This document shows, in pieces, positions 1-8,565 of a DNA stretch of 51,718 bases. Source of the stretch: Sphingomonas sp. (lineage in GTDB: Bacteria; Pseudomonadota; Alphaproteobacteria; Sphingomonadales; Sphingomonadaceae); NCBI GenBank assembly GCA_025936675.1, contig JAICSX010000013.1:1-51718 (forward strand). Reading direction: 5' to 3'. Both the position numbers and the translations under genes were made by a program. The notes beneath the pieces are model-generated. The model saw only the letters and a list, made by a program, of their open reading frames with translations, did not search any database and was not told the origin of the DNA. Within the stretch, counting starts at the first letter, position 1; the number at the start of each line of letters is the position of its first letter.

Positions 1-90
1 ATCGCGAAGGGTCGGAAAGCTGCAACGGGAACCGTCGAGTTCACCATTACGGACGTGGCCGCCGGGGGAGAGGTCGTCATCGTCGGCTAA
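1..90 (+). CDS. C-terminal end of an unidentified protein (partial)
   Basis: Frame 1 is open from the window edge to a TAA at 88-90 and gives 29 residues ending in EVVIVG. The composition is plausible for a coding tail, but the fragment is too short to assign to a family and its start lies outside the window. It could be a chance open frame. Confidence 0.35.
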   Translation: MAKGRKAATGTVEFTITDVAAGGEVVIVG

Positions 91-134
91 AGCTGTAACT
101 AGCCATGAACGGACGCCTGCGGCCCCACAATGGC

Positions 135-210
135 TGGTGACCCCTACGGGACTCGAACCCGTGTTTTCGCCGTGAGAGGGCGACGTCCTAGACCGCTAGA
201 CGAAGGGGCC
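135..210 (-). tRNA. tRNA-Glu (anticodon CTC)
   Basis: Read on the minus strand the 76-nt segment folds as a cloverleaf. The acceptor arm is GGCCCCT paired with AGGGGTC. The anticodon stem is TCGCC/GGCGA with loop CTCTCAC, giving anticodon CTC. The T arm is ACGGG-TTCGAGT-CCCGT. CCA is encoded at the 3' end (TGG at 135-137 on the plus strand). Confidence 0.95.
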
Positions 211-279
211 GTGCTTGAAGCGAGGCGGCCATATGTGGACTGATCGCGCGCTAGTCAATCAGCCGCGTTGACGTCAGGG

Positions 280-579
280 CTAATCGCGCTCGCTTAGGTA
301 GCGCATCAGCTCGGCGAGCGTAGATTCCATTTGATCCTGCATCTGACTGACGAGCTCGTTCTCGCGCATCCCGACATGGTCCAATGGCTTTGAATAGCTA
401 TCGGAAAAAGCCTGGAGGTCGGCAGCGTCGAAGACGCCCTTCGCGACTAGTTTGGCGAGGATCACAAGAAGCCCGTTAGTGTTCGCAATGGTTCCGGCAA
501 CAAGTGCCTCATCGACCATCGACAGCCTCTTGTCGGGGTCGGCTACCTCTTCATCGATGGGAATCATCACCCGGATCAT
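280..579 (-). CDS. hypothetical protein, 99 aa
   Basis: A 99-codon frame ending in TAA, acidic and probably helical, with no signal peptide or membrane segment. I do not recognise the family. The first ATG is used, but an internal ATG four codons on (MIPID...) is also possible, since no clear Shine-Dalgarno sequence precedes either. It sits between tRNA-Glu and the DNA glycosylase gene, both on the same strand, and nothing in the context suggests a role. Confidence 0.55.
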   Translation of the reverse strand: MIRVMIPIDEEVADPDKRLSMVDEALVAGTIANTNGLLVILAKLVAKGVFDAADLQAFSDSYSKPLDHVGMRENELVSQMQDQMESTLAELMRYLSERD

Positions 580-612
580 GGCGGGAAGTACGCGTCGTGC
601 AAGCCAAAGCTC

Positions 613-1110
613 CTACCACTGAATGAATTGTCCAAGGACCGACCACGCCTTGGCCTTCTCTTCGAACGGCCGGGTGTTCGCGGCACTCGACGAGGGGAGA
701 TCGATTAGCTCGAGTCCAGGGGGCGCTTCTCCGATCAGCTTTCTGCCGGCGGCCGCCGCCGTCGACCCATTGAACGCGACCGCACGCAGGTCAGTGAAGT
801 CGTAAAGCAAATGCTCGATCCGATTATGCTCGGCCTCGCGGATCTCCTGGTCGAGGCTTCCCGGCCGGGTTGCCGATGCAATGACATCCCAGAGGCCGAT
901 GCGGCGCTCGGCGAGCCGGGCGAGACGTGCTTCATAATCGAGCGCTGGCAGCTCGTCTCCGATCGCAAGTCCGAGTAGTCGCCAGAATTGGTTGGTCGGA
1001 TGCGCATAATAACGCCGCTCGGCAAGCGATGCGTCGCCCGGCAAGCTCCCAAGCACAAATACCCGCGCGTCTTTCCGAGCGACGAGCGGCAGTCCCACTT
1101 TGACGCTCAC
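613..1110 (-). CDS. DNA-deoxyinosine (hypoxanthine) glycosylase, uracil-DNA glycosylase superfamily
   Basis: The 165-residue protein has the family-6-like UDG signature: VFVLGSLPGDASL near the N terminus, then YYAHPTNQFWRLLG, and further on LIDLPSSSAAN. Known members remove hypoxanthine (deaminated adenine) from DNA as the first step of base excision repair. The frame is open back to 1176, which would overlap the divergent glycosyltransferase gene at 1136. A GTG at 1108-1110 avoids the overlap and places the catalytic motif at a normal distance from the N terminus, so I use it. The exact start is uncertain. The substrate is inferred from family resemblance. Confidence 0.85.
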   Translation of the reverse strand: MSVKVGLPLVARKDARVFVLGSLPGDASLAERRYYAHPTNQFWRLLGLAIGDELPALDYEARLARLAERRIGLWDVIASATRPGSLDQEIREAEHNRIEHLLYDFTDLRAVAFNGSTAAAAGRKLIGEAPPGLELIDLPSSSAANTRPFEEKAKAWSVLGQFIQW

Positions 1111-1135
1111 CAAATAACCCCTACACCGCTGCGCC

Positions 1136-2305
1136 GTGCCAGCTAGAGACCTTCGCGTCGCCCTCTTTTCGGGCAATTACAATTATGTGCGTGATGGCGC
1201 CAATCAGGCGCTAAACCGGCTGGTGGAATATCTCCTCCGCCAGGGAGTCCAGGTGCGGGTCTATTCGCCAACCGTCGAGCATCCCGCCTTTCCACCGACC
1301 GGCGATCTCGTCGACGTTCCTGCGGTACCGGTGCCGGGACGCTCCGAATATCGCCTTCCGCTGGCGCTCCCCGCGCGAGTCCGGCGCGACCTCGAGAAAT
1401 TCAACCCGAACATCGTTCATATTTCGAGCCCGGACATCGTCGGTCATCGGGCCGTTACGTGGGCGCGCAAGCAAAAGATTGCCGCGGTCGCGTCGGTCCA
1501 CACCCGCTTCGATACCTATCTCGCTTATTATCACCTGCAGGCACTCGAGCCGGTTGCTCGCGGAATCATGCGGCGGCTCTATCGGCGATGCGAGGTCGTG
1601 CTTGCCCCGGCCGAATCGACTGCGGCTATTCTGCGTGCGCAGCGGATGAACCGCGACATCACCATTTGGGCGCGCGGCATTGACCGCGAGCAGTTCAACC
1701 CAGAGCGCCGCGACATGGAATGGCGCCGGAGCCAGGGCATCGCCGACGACGAGATGGTCATCGCCTACCTCGGCCGCGTCGTCATGGAGAAAGGGCTGGA
1801 CGTCTTTGCCGATGCGGTCCGAACGTTCGCGACGCTCGGCCTCAAATATCACGTGCTGGTGATCGGCGAAGGGCCGGCGCGGCCCTGGTTCGAACAGCAG
1901 CTTCCCGACGCCGCCTTCATCGGCCAACAGACGGGTGCGGACCTCGCCCGCGCGGTGGCGGTTTCCGATGTGCTACTCAATCCTTCGATCACGGAAGCGT
2001 TCGGGAACGTCACGCTCGAAGCGATGGCCTGTGCGGTGCCCGTCATTGCCGCGGACGCGACCGGAGCGAGCAACCTCGTCAGGTCGGGAATAACCGGAAC
2101 CCTGGTCGACGGGACGAGCCCGGAAGAGTTCGCCGACGCGCTCGCCGCTTATGCACGCGACCCGGATTTGAGACGTCGCCATGGTGAAGCAGGGCTCGCC
2201 ATCGCGAAGACGATGGATTGGGATACGATCAACTCAGCCGTGATCCGCGCCTACCGCCACGCAATCATTAAGCGTGAACGGCTGACGCGGATGACGGGCG
2301 GCTAG
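1136..2305 (+). CDS. GT4-family glycosyltransferase (MgtA-like mannosyltransferase)
   Basis: The 389-residue protein has two Rossmann domains. The N-terminal acceptor domain shows the glycine-rich FSGNYNYVRDGANQ stretch and the conserved VHTRFDTYL segment. The C-terminal nucleotide-sugar domain shows YLGRVVMEKGLDVF, VIGEGPARPW and the EX7E-type donor motif SITEAFGNVTLEAMACAVPV. This resembles GDP-mannose-dependent alpha-mannosyltransferases that build mannosylated glycolipids. The start is GTG at 1136. The gene is divergent from the DNA glycosylase and its stop at 2305 directly abuts the stop of the convergent PadR gene. The sugar specificity is inference. Confidence 0.9.
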   Translation: MPARDLRVALFSGNYNYVRDGANQALNRLVEYLLRQGVQVRVYSPTVEHPAFPPTGDLVDVPAVPVPGRSEYRLPLALPARVRRDLEKFNPNIVHISSPDIVGHRAVTWARKQKIAAVASVHTRFDTYLAYYHLQALEPVARGIMRRLYRRCEVVLAPAESTAAILRAQRMNRDITIWARGIDREQFNPERRDMEWRRSQGIADDEMVIAYLGRVVMEKGLDVFADAVRTFATLGLKYHVLVIGEGPARPWFEQQLPDAAFIGQQTGADLARAVAVSDVLLNPSITEAFGNVTLEAMACAVPVIAADATGASNLVRSGITGTLVDGTSPEEFADALAAYARDPDLRRRHGEAGLAIAKTMDWDTINSAVIRAYRHAIIKRERLTRMTGG

Positions 2306-3001
2306 TTACTTCAGACGTTCGATTTTCTGAGCGAGCTCGTCGATCAGCGCTGCGAGCTCGAATTTCGTTTCTTCGGTGATCTCACCCTGCTTGACGCGGT
2401 GGCTGATCGCGACACCAAGATTGCGCATCGCGCGCCAAATGGGCGACGCCCCCGCCGAGGAGTATGAAGGGCTCATGCCCTTCAGCCGTTCGATCAGCTC
2501 GGTGGCTTCTTCCTCATTCTCGTCAAGGTGAGCACGGCCCGCGTCGGTGATCTGGTAAGGCTTGCGCGCACCCTGGCCACCCGCTTGCTCGATGAAGTCC
2601 ATTTCCTCGAGCATGGTCAGCGTCGGATAGACGACTCCCGGGCTCGGAGCATATGCTCCGCCGGTCAGTTCCTCGACCGCTCTGATGAGATCATAGCCAT
2701 GCCGCGGTTCGTCTGCGATCAGGCTCAGAAGCACTAGCCGCAGCTCGCCGCTCTCAAACATCCGCTTGCGGCCCGGATATCGGCGCCGGCGGTACCCACC
2801 CTCGCTCTCGCCGTCGCCAAAATCAAAGCTGAACGGGCCCCAATTCCCCCGCCAATTGCGCGGGCTGGCGAACAGATTGACGAAGTCACCAAAGCGGAAC
2901 GCGTGGGAGCCTTCGCAGTCGAAGGGCGGCTCAGGCGGCATCGGCGGCGTGGGGGGAATCGGCGGCTCTGGCGGGCGGCCGTGATGATGACGGTGAGGCA
3001 T
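2306..3001 (-). CDS. PadR-family transcriptional regulator with His/Pro-rich N-terminal tail
   Basis: The 231-residue protein has a PadR winged-helix domain at about residues 80-160: ELRLVLLSLIADEPRHGYDL, then SPGVVYPTLTMLEEMDFI, followed by a C-terminal helical dimerisation region. The first 27 residues are unusual, with an HRHHHG stretch followed by a proline ladder (PPEPPIPPTPP...), which could bind metal or act as a flexible arm. The start is ATG at 2999-3001 with AGGAGAG upstream on the minus strand; a longer frame to 3472 would run antisense through rarA and is not used. PadR proteins repress by binding palindromes, and a perfect one lies just upstream. Confidence 0.92.
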   Translation of the reverse strand: MPHRHHHGRPPEPPIPPTPPMPPEPPFDCEGSHAFRFGDFVNLFASPRNWRGNWGPFSFDFGDGESEGGYRRRRYPGRKRMFESGELRLVLLSLIADEPRHGYDLIRAVEELTGGAYAPSPGVVYPTLTMLEEMDFIEQAGGQGARKPYQITDAGRAHLDENEEEATELIERLKGMSPSYSSAGASPIWRAMRNLGVAISHRVKQGEITEETKFELAALIDELAQKIERLK

Positions 3002-3016
3002 CGACTCTCTCCTTTT

Positions 3017-3048
3017 AGATGTGTCTGAGATATATCTCAGACACATCT
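3017..3048. promoter_or_regulatory. perfect 32-bp palindrome, probable PadR operator
   Basis: The 16-base half-site AGATGTGTCTGAGATA is followed directly by its exact reverse complement. It lies 15 bp upstream of the PadR start and 52 bp upstream of rarA. Its place next to a PadR gene fits an autoregulatory operator, which may also affect rarA. The same sequence could form a cruciform or hairpin, but no U-tract follows it. Confidence 0.75.
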
Positions 3049-3100
3049 TTGACAAGCTGGTACGTGCATTTTCCTGCGGCCGTCCTATTCTTGACCTGCG

Positions 3101-4435
3101 ATGCCCGATCTCTTTGCCGACGAGGAGATTCCGACCCGTCCAGCGGACGCGCCGACGGCCGGCGCCCCGCTCGCCGATCGCCTGCGGCCCAAGTCGCTCG
3201 CCGAGGTCGTCGGCCAGGAGCATCTGACCGGTCCTGACGGCGCAATCGGCCGGATGGTTGCGGCGGGCAGGCTTGCTTCGATGATCCTTTGGGGGCCGCC
3301 GGGCACCGGCAAAACGAGCATCGCCCGGCTTCTTGCCGATGCGGTGGGCCTGAGGTTCGTCGCGATCTCCGCGGTGTTCTCGGGTGTCGCGGATTTGAAG
3401 AAAATCTTCGCCGAAGCGCGGACCGCCGCTCGGGCCGGTCAGCAGACCTTGTTGTTCGTGGATGAGGTCCACCGATTCAACCGGTCACAACAGGACGGAT
3501 TCCTCCCATACGTGGAGGACGGCACCGTGACTCTCGTCGGTGCGACAACCGAGAATCCGAGCTTCGAGATCAACGCGGCCCTTCTCTCGCGCTGCCAGGT
3601 CTTGATCCTGCGGCGTCTGGACCATGATGCCCTTGAGGATCTCGTGCGCCGCGCCGAAGCGCTCGAGGACCGGTCGCTGCCCGTCACGCCTGAAGCGCGC
3701 GAGGCGCTGATCGCCAGCGCCGACGGCGATGGCCGCTTTCTCCTTAACCAGGTAGAGACCCTGTTCTCGATCGACATCGAGCAGCCGCTCGGCCCCGCCG
3801 AGCTCAGCGATCTGCTCCATCGCCGGGTGCCGGTCTACGACAAGGACCGCGAAGGCCATTACAACCTTATCTCGGCGCTCCATAAGTCGATCCGCGGGTC
3901 CGACCCGCAAGCCGCGCTCTACTATCTCGCGCGCATGCTCGTCGCGGGCGAGGAGCCGCTCTACCTGCTCCGCCGGCTCACCCGCGCCTCGGTCGAGGAC
4001 ATCGGCCTCGCCGATCCGAACGCCCTCCTGCAATGCCTTGCAGCCAAGGAAATGTATGATTTCCTCGGCTCACCCGAAGGCGAGATCGGGATCGTCCAGG
4101 CGTGCCTTTACCTCGCGTCCGCGCCCAAATCGAACGCCACTTACATCGCGCAAAAAAAGGCCTGGAGCGCGGCGAAGGAGACGGGTTCGCTGATGCCGCC
4201 GATGCACATCCTCAACGCCCCGACGAAAATGATGAAGAATGTCGGCTACGGCAAAGGTTATGCCTACGACCATAATGCCGACGAGGGCTTTTCGGGACAG
4301 GATTATTGGCCCGAAGGCATGGAAGCGCAGAGCTTTTACGAGCCGACCGACCGCGGCCTCGAGGCGCGTATCAGGGAACGGCTGGACTATTGGAACGAGC
4401 GGCGCAAGGAGCTGCAGCGAACGCAAGGGGAGTAA
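3101..4435 (+). CDS. rarA: Replication-associated recombination protein A (RarA/MgsA), AAA+ ATPase
   Basis: The 444-residue protein has the usual order: an N-terminal region with LADRLRPKSLAEVVGQEHL, Walker A GPPGTGKTS at about residues 65-73, Walker B LLFVDEVHRFN at about 121-131, sensor 1 VGATTENPSF, then clamp-loader-like C-terminal domains including the conserved SDPQAALYYLARML and APKSNA..A segments. RarA acts at stalled replication forks. It is followed six bases later by the mechanosensitive channel gene in the same direction, so the two may be cotranscribed. The length matches the family. Confidence 0.96.
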   Translation: MPDLFADEEIPTRPADAPTAGAPLADRLRPKSLAEVVGQEHLTGPDGAIGRMVAAGRLASMILWGPPGTGKTSIARLLADAVGLRFVAISAVFSGVADLKKIFAEARTAARAGQQTLLFVDEVHRFNRSQQDGFLPYVEDGTVTLVGATTENPSFEINAALLSRCQVLILRRLDHDALEDLVRRAEALEDRSLPVTPEAREALIASADGDGRFLLNQVETLFSIDIEQPLGPAELSDLLHRRVPVYDKDREGHYNLISALHKSIRGSDPQAALYYLARMLVAGEEPLYLLRRLTRASVEDIGLADPNALLQCLAAKEMYDFLGSPEGEIGIVQACLYLASAPKSNATYIAQKKAWSAAKETGSLMPPMHILNAPTKMMKNVGYGKGYAYDHNADEGFSGQDYWPEGMEAQSFYEPTDRGLEARIRERLDYWNERRKELQRTQGE

Positions 4436-4441
4436 GGTCCT

Positions 4442-5737
4442 ATGTACGACCAGAGTGCCTATTGGCAGGCCCAGCTGATGAACTGGGGACCCAAGATTGT
4501 GATCGCGATCCTGATTCTCGTCGCGACGTGGGTCGTCGCACGGGCGGTCAAATGGGTGCTCCAGAAAGCGATCGACCGAACGCCGGCGCTGCGCAAGCAC
4601 ATGACCGGCGGCCCCGAAGAGACGGTCGGCCACCAGATCGGCACCATCGCCAAGCTGATTATTTGGCTGGTCGGAATCATGGCTGCGCTGCAGTTTCTCG
4701 GCTTCCCGCAGATCCTCGCGCCCATCAACGAGCTCGTGAACGAAATCTTCGCGTTCCTGCCGCGGCTCATCGGCTTCGGGCTGATCCTGTTCGTCGGATA
4801 TGTCGTCGCTCGGCTCGTGCAACGGCTCCTCGAAACCGTCCTCGTTGCGGCAAACATCGACGGCTTGCTGGCGCGGGTCGGCATCGGCTCGACCGAGGGC
4901 ACAGTGCGTACAGACCCAAAGTCAGTGCCTCCTGGAGCGGTTCCGGGAGCGACCCGGGCTAGCATCGCCCGCGCCGCAGGCGTCCTCGCCTTCGCCGTCA
5001 TCATCATCCAGATTGCGATCGCCGCGCTTCAGGTCCTTGGGATCGACGCGATTTCCGGCCCGGCGATTTCGATGCTCAACGAAATCTACGCGGCACTTCC
5101 ACGGATTCTTGCCGCAGCGCTGTGGATCGGCGTCGCCTTCATCATCGCGCGGTTCCTGAAGACGATCATCGAGGCGGTGCTTCCGCCGACCGGCTTCGAC
5201 GATGCGATTCGTTCGACCGGCGTCCTTCCGTCGACCGCCTTCCCGTCGCGGATCGTCGCCAACATCGCCATGATCGCGGTCATCCTGGGCGCGTCGATCG
5301 AGGCGGCGCAACAGCTCGGCGGCGACCAGATCGCGATTTTCCTAGCGCAGGTGACCGCGCTCGGCGGCAAAGTGATCTTCGGCACGTTGATCATCGTCGT
5401 CGGGATCTTCCTCGCGCGGATCATCGCCAATCTCGTCGGGAGCGGCACCGGCGAAGGAGGCTATGCCCAGACCATCGTCCGGTATGCGATCATTGCCCTG
5501 TTCACCGCGATCGGCCTCACCTTCATGGGCCTGGCCGACCAGATCGTGATCCTCGCGTTCGGGCTTATCCTCGGCTCGGCGGCCGTCGCGACGGCGCTTG
5601 CGTTCGGGCTTGGCGGCCGTGACGCCGCGGCACGCACGCTCGAGCAGTGGGTCGAACGCGAGCCACCCGCTCCGCCGCGGCCGCCGCGCCGTCTTCGCCA
5701 GGCGCCGCCCGAGGACGAGCAACCGCCGCTCGTCTGA
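4442..5737 (+). CDS. Small-conductance mechanosensitive channel-like membrane protein (TM-helix repeat, CmpX type)
   Basis: The 431-residue protein is very hydrophobic, with repeated blocks of the form TM - amphipathic helix - RLVQRLLETVLVAANIDGLLARVG. Such TM-helix repeats are typical of CmpX/YnaI-like mechanosensitive ion channel proteins. The last TM block ends in an ALAFGLGGRDAAARTLE motif and the C terminus is proline-rich and charged. It follows rarA by six bases and its TGA overlaps the next ATG (TGATG), so it is probably translationally coupled to the MmcQ/YjbR gene. Gating by membrane tension is known for the family, not shown here. Confidence 0.85.
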   Translation: MYDQSAYWQAQLMNWGPKIVIAILILVATWVVARAVKWVLQKAIDRTPALRKHMTGGPEETVGHQIGTIAKLIIWLVGIMAALQFLGFPQILAPINELVNEIFAFLPRLIGFGLILFVGYVVARLVQRLLETVLVAANIDGLLARVGIGSTEGTVRTDPKSVPPGAVPGATRASIARAAGVLAFAVIIIQIAIAALQVLGIDAISGPAISMLNEIYAALPRILAAALWIGVAFIIARFLKTIIEAVLPPTGFDDAIRSTGVLPSTAFPSRIVANIAMIAVILGASIEAAQQLGGDQIAIFLAQVTALGGKVIFGTLIIVVGIFLARIIANLVGSGTGEGGYAQTIVRYAIIALFTAIGLTFMGLADQIVILAFGLILGSAAVATALAFGLGGRDAAARTLEQWVEREPPAPPRPPRRLRQAPPEDEQPPLV

Positions 5738-6081
5738 TGACCTTCGACGAGGCAGTCGCCTTCGCGCTGAGCCTGCCCGGCACGGAGCGCGGCACGAGCT
5801 ACGGGAAGCCCGCCGTGAAGGTCGTCACGAATGGACGCGCCTTCCTGTTCCCTAGCCACGAGGCAGACACCTCTTTCGGAGTGGCGATGGATCTCGATAC
5901 GATCGAGATCCTGAAGGAGACCGATCCGGAGAGCTTCTGGCAGTCGCCGCACTATGTCGGTTGGGAAGGCGTGCTCATTCGTTACGACAGCAAGGATGAG
6001 GAGCGGGTGCGCGACGTGATCGCTCGCTCGCGCGACTTGGTCGCCGCGAAACCACCGCCCAAGAGGCGCAAGAAGAAGTGA
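5737..6081 (+). CDS. MmcQ/YjbR-family protein (CyaY-like fold)
   Basis: The 114-residue protein matches the YjbR/MmcQ pattern: a first helix FDEAVAFALSLPGTERGTSYGKPAVKV, a strand with AFLFPS, then ESFWQSPHYVGWEGVLIRYD and a C-terminal helix. It ends in a lysine/arginine-rich tail (PPPKRRKKK), consistent with the nucleic-acid-binding idea for this family. Its role is not settled. It overlaps both neighbours (TGATG upstream, GTGA downstream), so it belongs to one operon from rarA to 6929. Confidence 0.85.
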   Translation: MTFDEAVAFALSLPGTERGTSYGKPAVKVVTNGRAFLFPSHEADTSFGVAMDLDTIEILKETDPESFWQSPHYVGWEGVLIRYDSKDEERVRDVIARSRDLVAAKPPPKRRKKK

Positions 6082-6929
6082 GGCGCTTCAGCTCCTTCGT
6101 CGCCATCGACTGGTCTGGCGCAAAGGGGAAAAGGCACAAGGGCATCGCCATCGCCGAAGCGCGCGGAGAGGCCGCGCCTCGGCTGATCCGCCCGGGCCAC
6201 ACGTGGTCGCGTGAGGAGGTGCTCCAATGGCTGCTCAAGCGAGCCGCGAAGGAGCCGACCCTGTTCGGCTTCGATTTCAGCTTCGCCCCGCCGATCGTCG
6301 AGCGCGGCGAATATCTGCCCGGCGAATCAGACGTGCCGCGGACTGCGCGCGAATTTTGGGCTTATGTCGATCGCAGATGCGACGACGAGGATCTGGGCGC
6401 GGCGAGCTTCCTGGAGTTCGCGCACCGGCGGCACTTCTATTTCGGAATCGCCGACGGAGTGAAGGCGCGGTTCATGCATTTCCGGCAGTGCGACGCGCGG
6501 CTGAATGCGCAGGGCGGCCGCAAGACTGCCAGCGCTTATGACGCCATCGGCGCGGCGCAGGTTGCAAAGGCGAGTTTTTCGGGAATGCGCTTCCTTCGCC
6601 ACCTCGACGGAAAGGTCGCAATCTGGCCGATGGACCGGGTGCCGGAGCACGGAAGCGCGGTCGTCGAGATCTACACGCGGATATACCTCCGCCGCGCGGG
6701 AATGAGCGGAAAGAAGCTGCGGACGCATGCCGAGCTCAATCTCGCGCTGCAAGGACTCGGCAGCAAGCCGGTGCGGTTGAGGTTCGAGCCCAACGACCAC
6801 CAGACCGATGCTTTGGTCACGGCCGCGGGGATGCGGCAGCTCGCAACGACCGAACCGCGCGCCTTCGATCCCGAAGGTCTGACGGGTGAAATCGCGCGCA
6901 GCGAAGGCTGGACGTTCGGCGTGCTATAG
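6078..6929 (+). CDS. DUF429-like predicted RNase H-fold protein
   Basis: The 283-residue protein starts at a GTG overlapping the previous stop. It has an N-terminal VAIDWSGAKG strand with a candidate metal-binding Asp, then FGFDFSFAPP in the middle, and DHQTDALVTAAG near the C terminus. The spacing of these acidic motifs resembles the RNase H-like fold of DUF429 proteins, which are predicted nucleases with no settled role. There is no signal peptide or membrane segment. The DUF429 link is by motif resemblance only. Confidence 0.7.
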   Translation: MRRFSSFVAIDWSGAKGKRHKGIAIAEARGEAAPRLIRPGHTWSREEVLQWLLKRAAKEPTLFGFDFSFAPPIVERGEYLPGESDVPRTAREFWAYVDRRCDDEDLGAASFLEFAHRRHFYFGIADGVKARFMHFRQCDARLNAQGGRKTASAYDAIGAAQVAKASFSGMRFLRHLDGKVAIWPMDRVPEHGSAVVEIYTRIYLRRAGMSGKKLRTHAELNLALQGLGSKPVRLRFEPNDHQTDALVTAAGMRQLATTEPRAFDPEGLTGEIARSEGWTFGVL

Positions 6930-6949
6930 TTAGAGAGGCGTCGCGGCGA

Positions 6950-7021
6950 GCCGGCTTAGCACAGTGGTAGTGCAGCGGTTTTGTAAACCGAAGGTCGGGG
7001 GTTCAAATCCCTCAGCCGGCA
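6950..7021 (+). tRNA. tRNA-Thr (anticodon TGT)
   Basis: The acceptor arms GCCGGCT and AGCCGGC pair. The D arm is GCAC-AGTGGTA-GTGC with a short loop. The anticodon loop TTTGTAA gives anticodon TGT, and the T arm is GGGGG-TTCAAAT-CCCTC. CCA is not fully encoded (ACC follows). The gene begins 20 bp after the DUF429-like gene. Confidence 0.95.
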
Positions 7022-7065
7022 CCGCCCTTGAGCAGCCATGGCCAGCCCGGCGACTTCACGGCAAG

Positions 7066-7869
7066 ATGGCGCACATGCTAGGGAACGCCGCCAAACGTAT
7101 CCGCTTCGAGTTGCTTCGGCGGCTGAACAGATTCCGGCCCGGCTTCCATTTCGCTCATGCTCCCATCGCGGGCCGGCGCAGGGTGGCCTACCGCACGTCC
7201 GCAGGGGGCGAGAGAATCTTGGACCTGAGAGAGGGAACGACCGACCTCACGGTTTTCCGCGAAATGTTCGTCGACCGGCCCTACGACATCATTGGACTGA
7301 AGCGCCTCGGCGATCTCGAGCGGCGCTACCGGGACATCTTAGCGCAAGGAAAGCGCCCCCTGATTGTCGACGCTGGAGCGAACGCCGGCCTTTCTGTCCT
7401 TCACTTCCGGGAGCAATATCCCGAGGCGCTCATCCTTGCGCTTGAGCCGCAGAAGGAGAATTTCGCCGAGCTCGAACGCCATTTGGGAAGTGATCCGCTG
7501 TGCACCCGACTCCAGGCAGCGCTCGCGCCTTGTGATGGCCATGTGACCATCGTTGACGCGGGTGAAGGCGAGTGGGGGTTCAGGACAACAAAGTCGAAGA
7601 ATGGGGTTCCGGCTTATGCGCTCGCATCTCTTATTGAAATGGCCGGTCCGGATGTGGAACCTTTCGCGCTTAAGGTCGACATCGAAGGCTCAGAGCGCGA
7701 CGTGTTCGACGACGTGAAGACCGTCGATCTGTTCTACCTGATCTTCGTCGAGCTCCATGATTGGCTTCTACCCGGACAGCGCACTTCGCAAAGCTTCCTC
7801 AAAGCCGCCGCCTCGCTCGACCGCGACTTCATCGTGCACAAGCACCACGTCGTGAGCATCAGAAATTAG
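7066..7869 (+). CDS. FkbM-family SAM-dependent methyltransferase
   Basis: The 267-residue protein has the class I methyltransferase glycine motif in IVDAGANAGLSVLHF at about residues 96-110, acidic motif II in ALEPQKENFAELERHL, and the FkbM-typical FALKVDIEGSERDVFDDV near the C terminus. FkbM enzymes O-methylate sugars or polyketides, and a glycan substrate is plausible. The open frame extends back into tRNA-Thr, so I take the ATG at 7066; the ATG at 7075 is also possible. It starts 44 bp after the tRNA and may have been inserted there. It is convergent with the sigma gene at 7875. Confidence 0.88.
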   Translation: MAHMLGNAAKRIRFELLRRLNRFRPGFHFAHAPIAGRRRVAYRTSAGGERILDLREGTTDLTVFREMFVDRPYDIIGLKRLGDLERRYRDILAQGKRPLIVDAGANAGLSVLHFREQYPEALILALEPQKENFAELERHLGSDPLCTRLQAALAPCDGHVTIVDAGEGEWGFRTTKSKNGVPAYALASLIEMAGPDVEPFALKVDIEGSERDVFDDVKTVDLFYLIFVELHDWLLPGQRTSQSFLKAAASLDRDFIVHKHHVVSIRN

Positions 7870-7874
7870 GCCGG

Positions 7875-8564
7875 CTAGAGATCCAAAGCCTTGAGGACCC
7901 GTTCGGTCATCGCCGCGCAATCGGCGCCCGCGAACGGGAAGGTACCCGTCAGCACCGAGCCGAGATCCGGCGCTAACATTTCCTGGAGCTTTCGACGGCC
8001 GCGGAACAGCCGAGTCTTCACCGTAGCGACCGGTACATCGAGGATCGCTGCGGTTTCCTCGCTGCTCAGCCCTTCGATTTCGCGAAGCACGAAGACCGTG
8101 CGGAAGGCGTCCGGCAATCCTGCAACCGCTTGCTCGAGCAGTTTCCTGATCTGCTCCCGCGCGACCGCGACGTCGGGCGTGTCCGCCTCAGAGCCGCGCA
8201 TCAGCGCCTCGCGATAATCGTCGAGCACGGCAACGCCCTTCCCTTCGAGATGACGACGGCGGCGCTCTTCGGCCCGGCGGCGGCCGAGCGCCTCGTTGAT
8301 CACAATTCGCGTGAGCCAGGTCGATAGCGCCGAGCGGCCTTCGAATGTGCCGATCGCGGCGAAGCCGGCCAGATAGCCCGCCTGAACGCATTCCTCAGCC
8401 TCGGCACGATTGCCAAGGATGCTCCAGGCGGCCCGGAACAGCCGCTGGTTGTTGGAGCTGATGACATGGGTGATCGCGCCGCGATCACGGCTCGCGCAGA
8501 GGCGCGCCAGTTCGGCGTCGCCAAACGCGCTGTAATCGAGTGCGATTGAGGTCGGTTCGGCCAT
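7875..8564 (-). CDS. ECF RNA polymerase sigma factor
   Basis: The 229-residue protein has region 2 (IISNNQ-like start, LFRAAWSILGNRAEAEECVQAGYLAGF) and region 4 (AVAGLPDAFRTVFVLREIEGLSSEETAAIL followed by VPVATVKTRLFRGRRKLQ). The ATG at 8562-8564 is one base from the stop of the cupredoxin gene, so it is the last gene of the 9419-7875 operon. A C-terminal tail of about 35 residues with one Cys follows region 4. No anti-sigma gene is adjacent, unlike the second ECF locus at 29212-30596. It could direct its own operon. Confidence 0.92.
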   Translation of the reverse strand: MAEPTSIALDYSAFGDAELARLCASRDRGAITHVISSNNQRLFRAAWSILGNRAEAEECVQAGYLAGFAAIGTFEGRSALSTWLTRIVINEALGRRRAEERRRRHLEGKGVAVLDDYREALMRGSEADTPDVAVAREQIRKLLEQAVAGLPDAFRTVFVLREIEGLSSEETAAILDVPVATVKTRLFRGRRKLQEMLAPDLGSVLTGTFPFAGADCAAMTERVLKALDL

Positions 8565-8565
8565 C

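Noticed and set aside
3002..3472. Long N-terminal extension of the PadR gene
   Set aside because: It would cross the palindrome and run antisense through rarA, and a good ribosome site precedes ATG 3001.
6964..7065. N-terminal extension of the FkbM gene through tRNA-Thr
   Set aside because: The frame is open, but it would translate the tRNA gene; the methyltransferase domain needs only the ATG at 7066.
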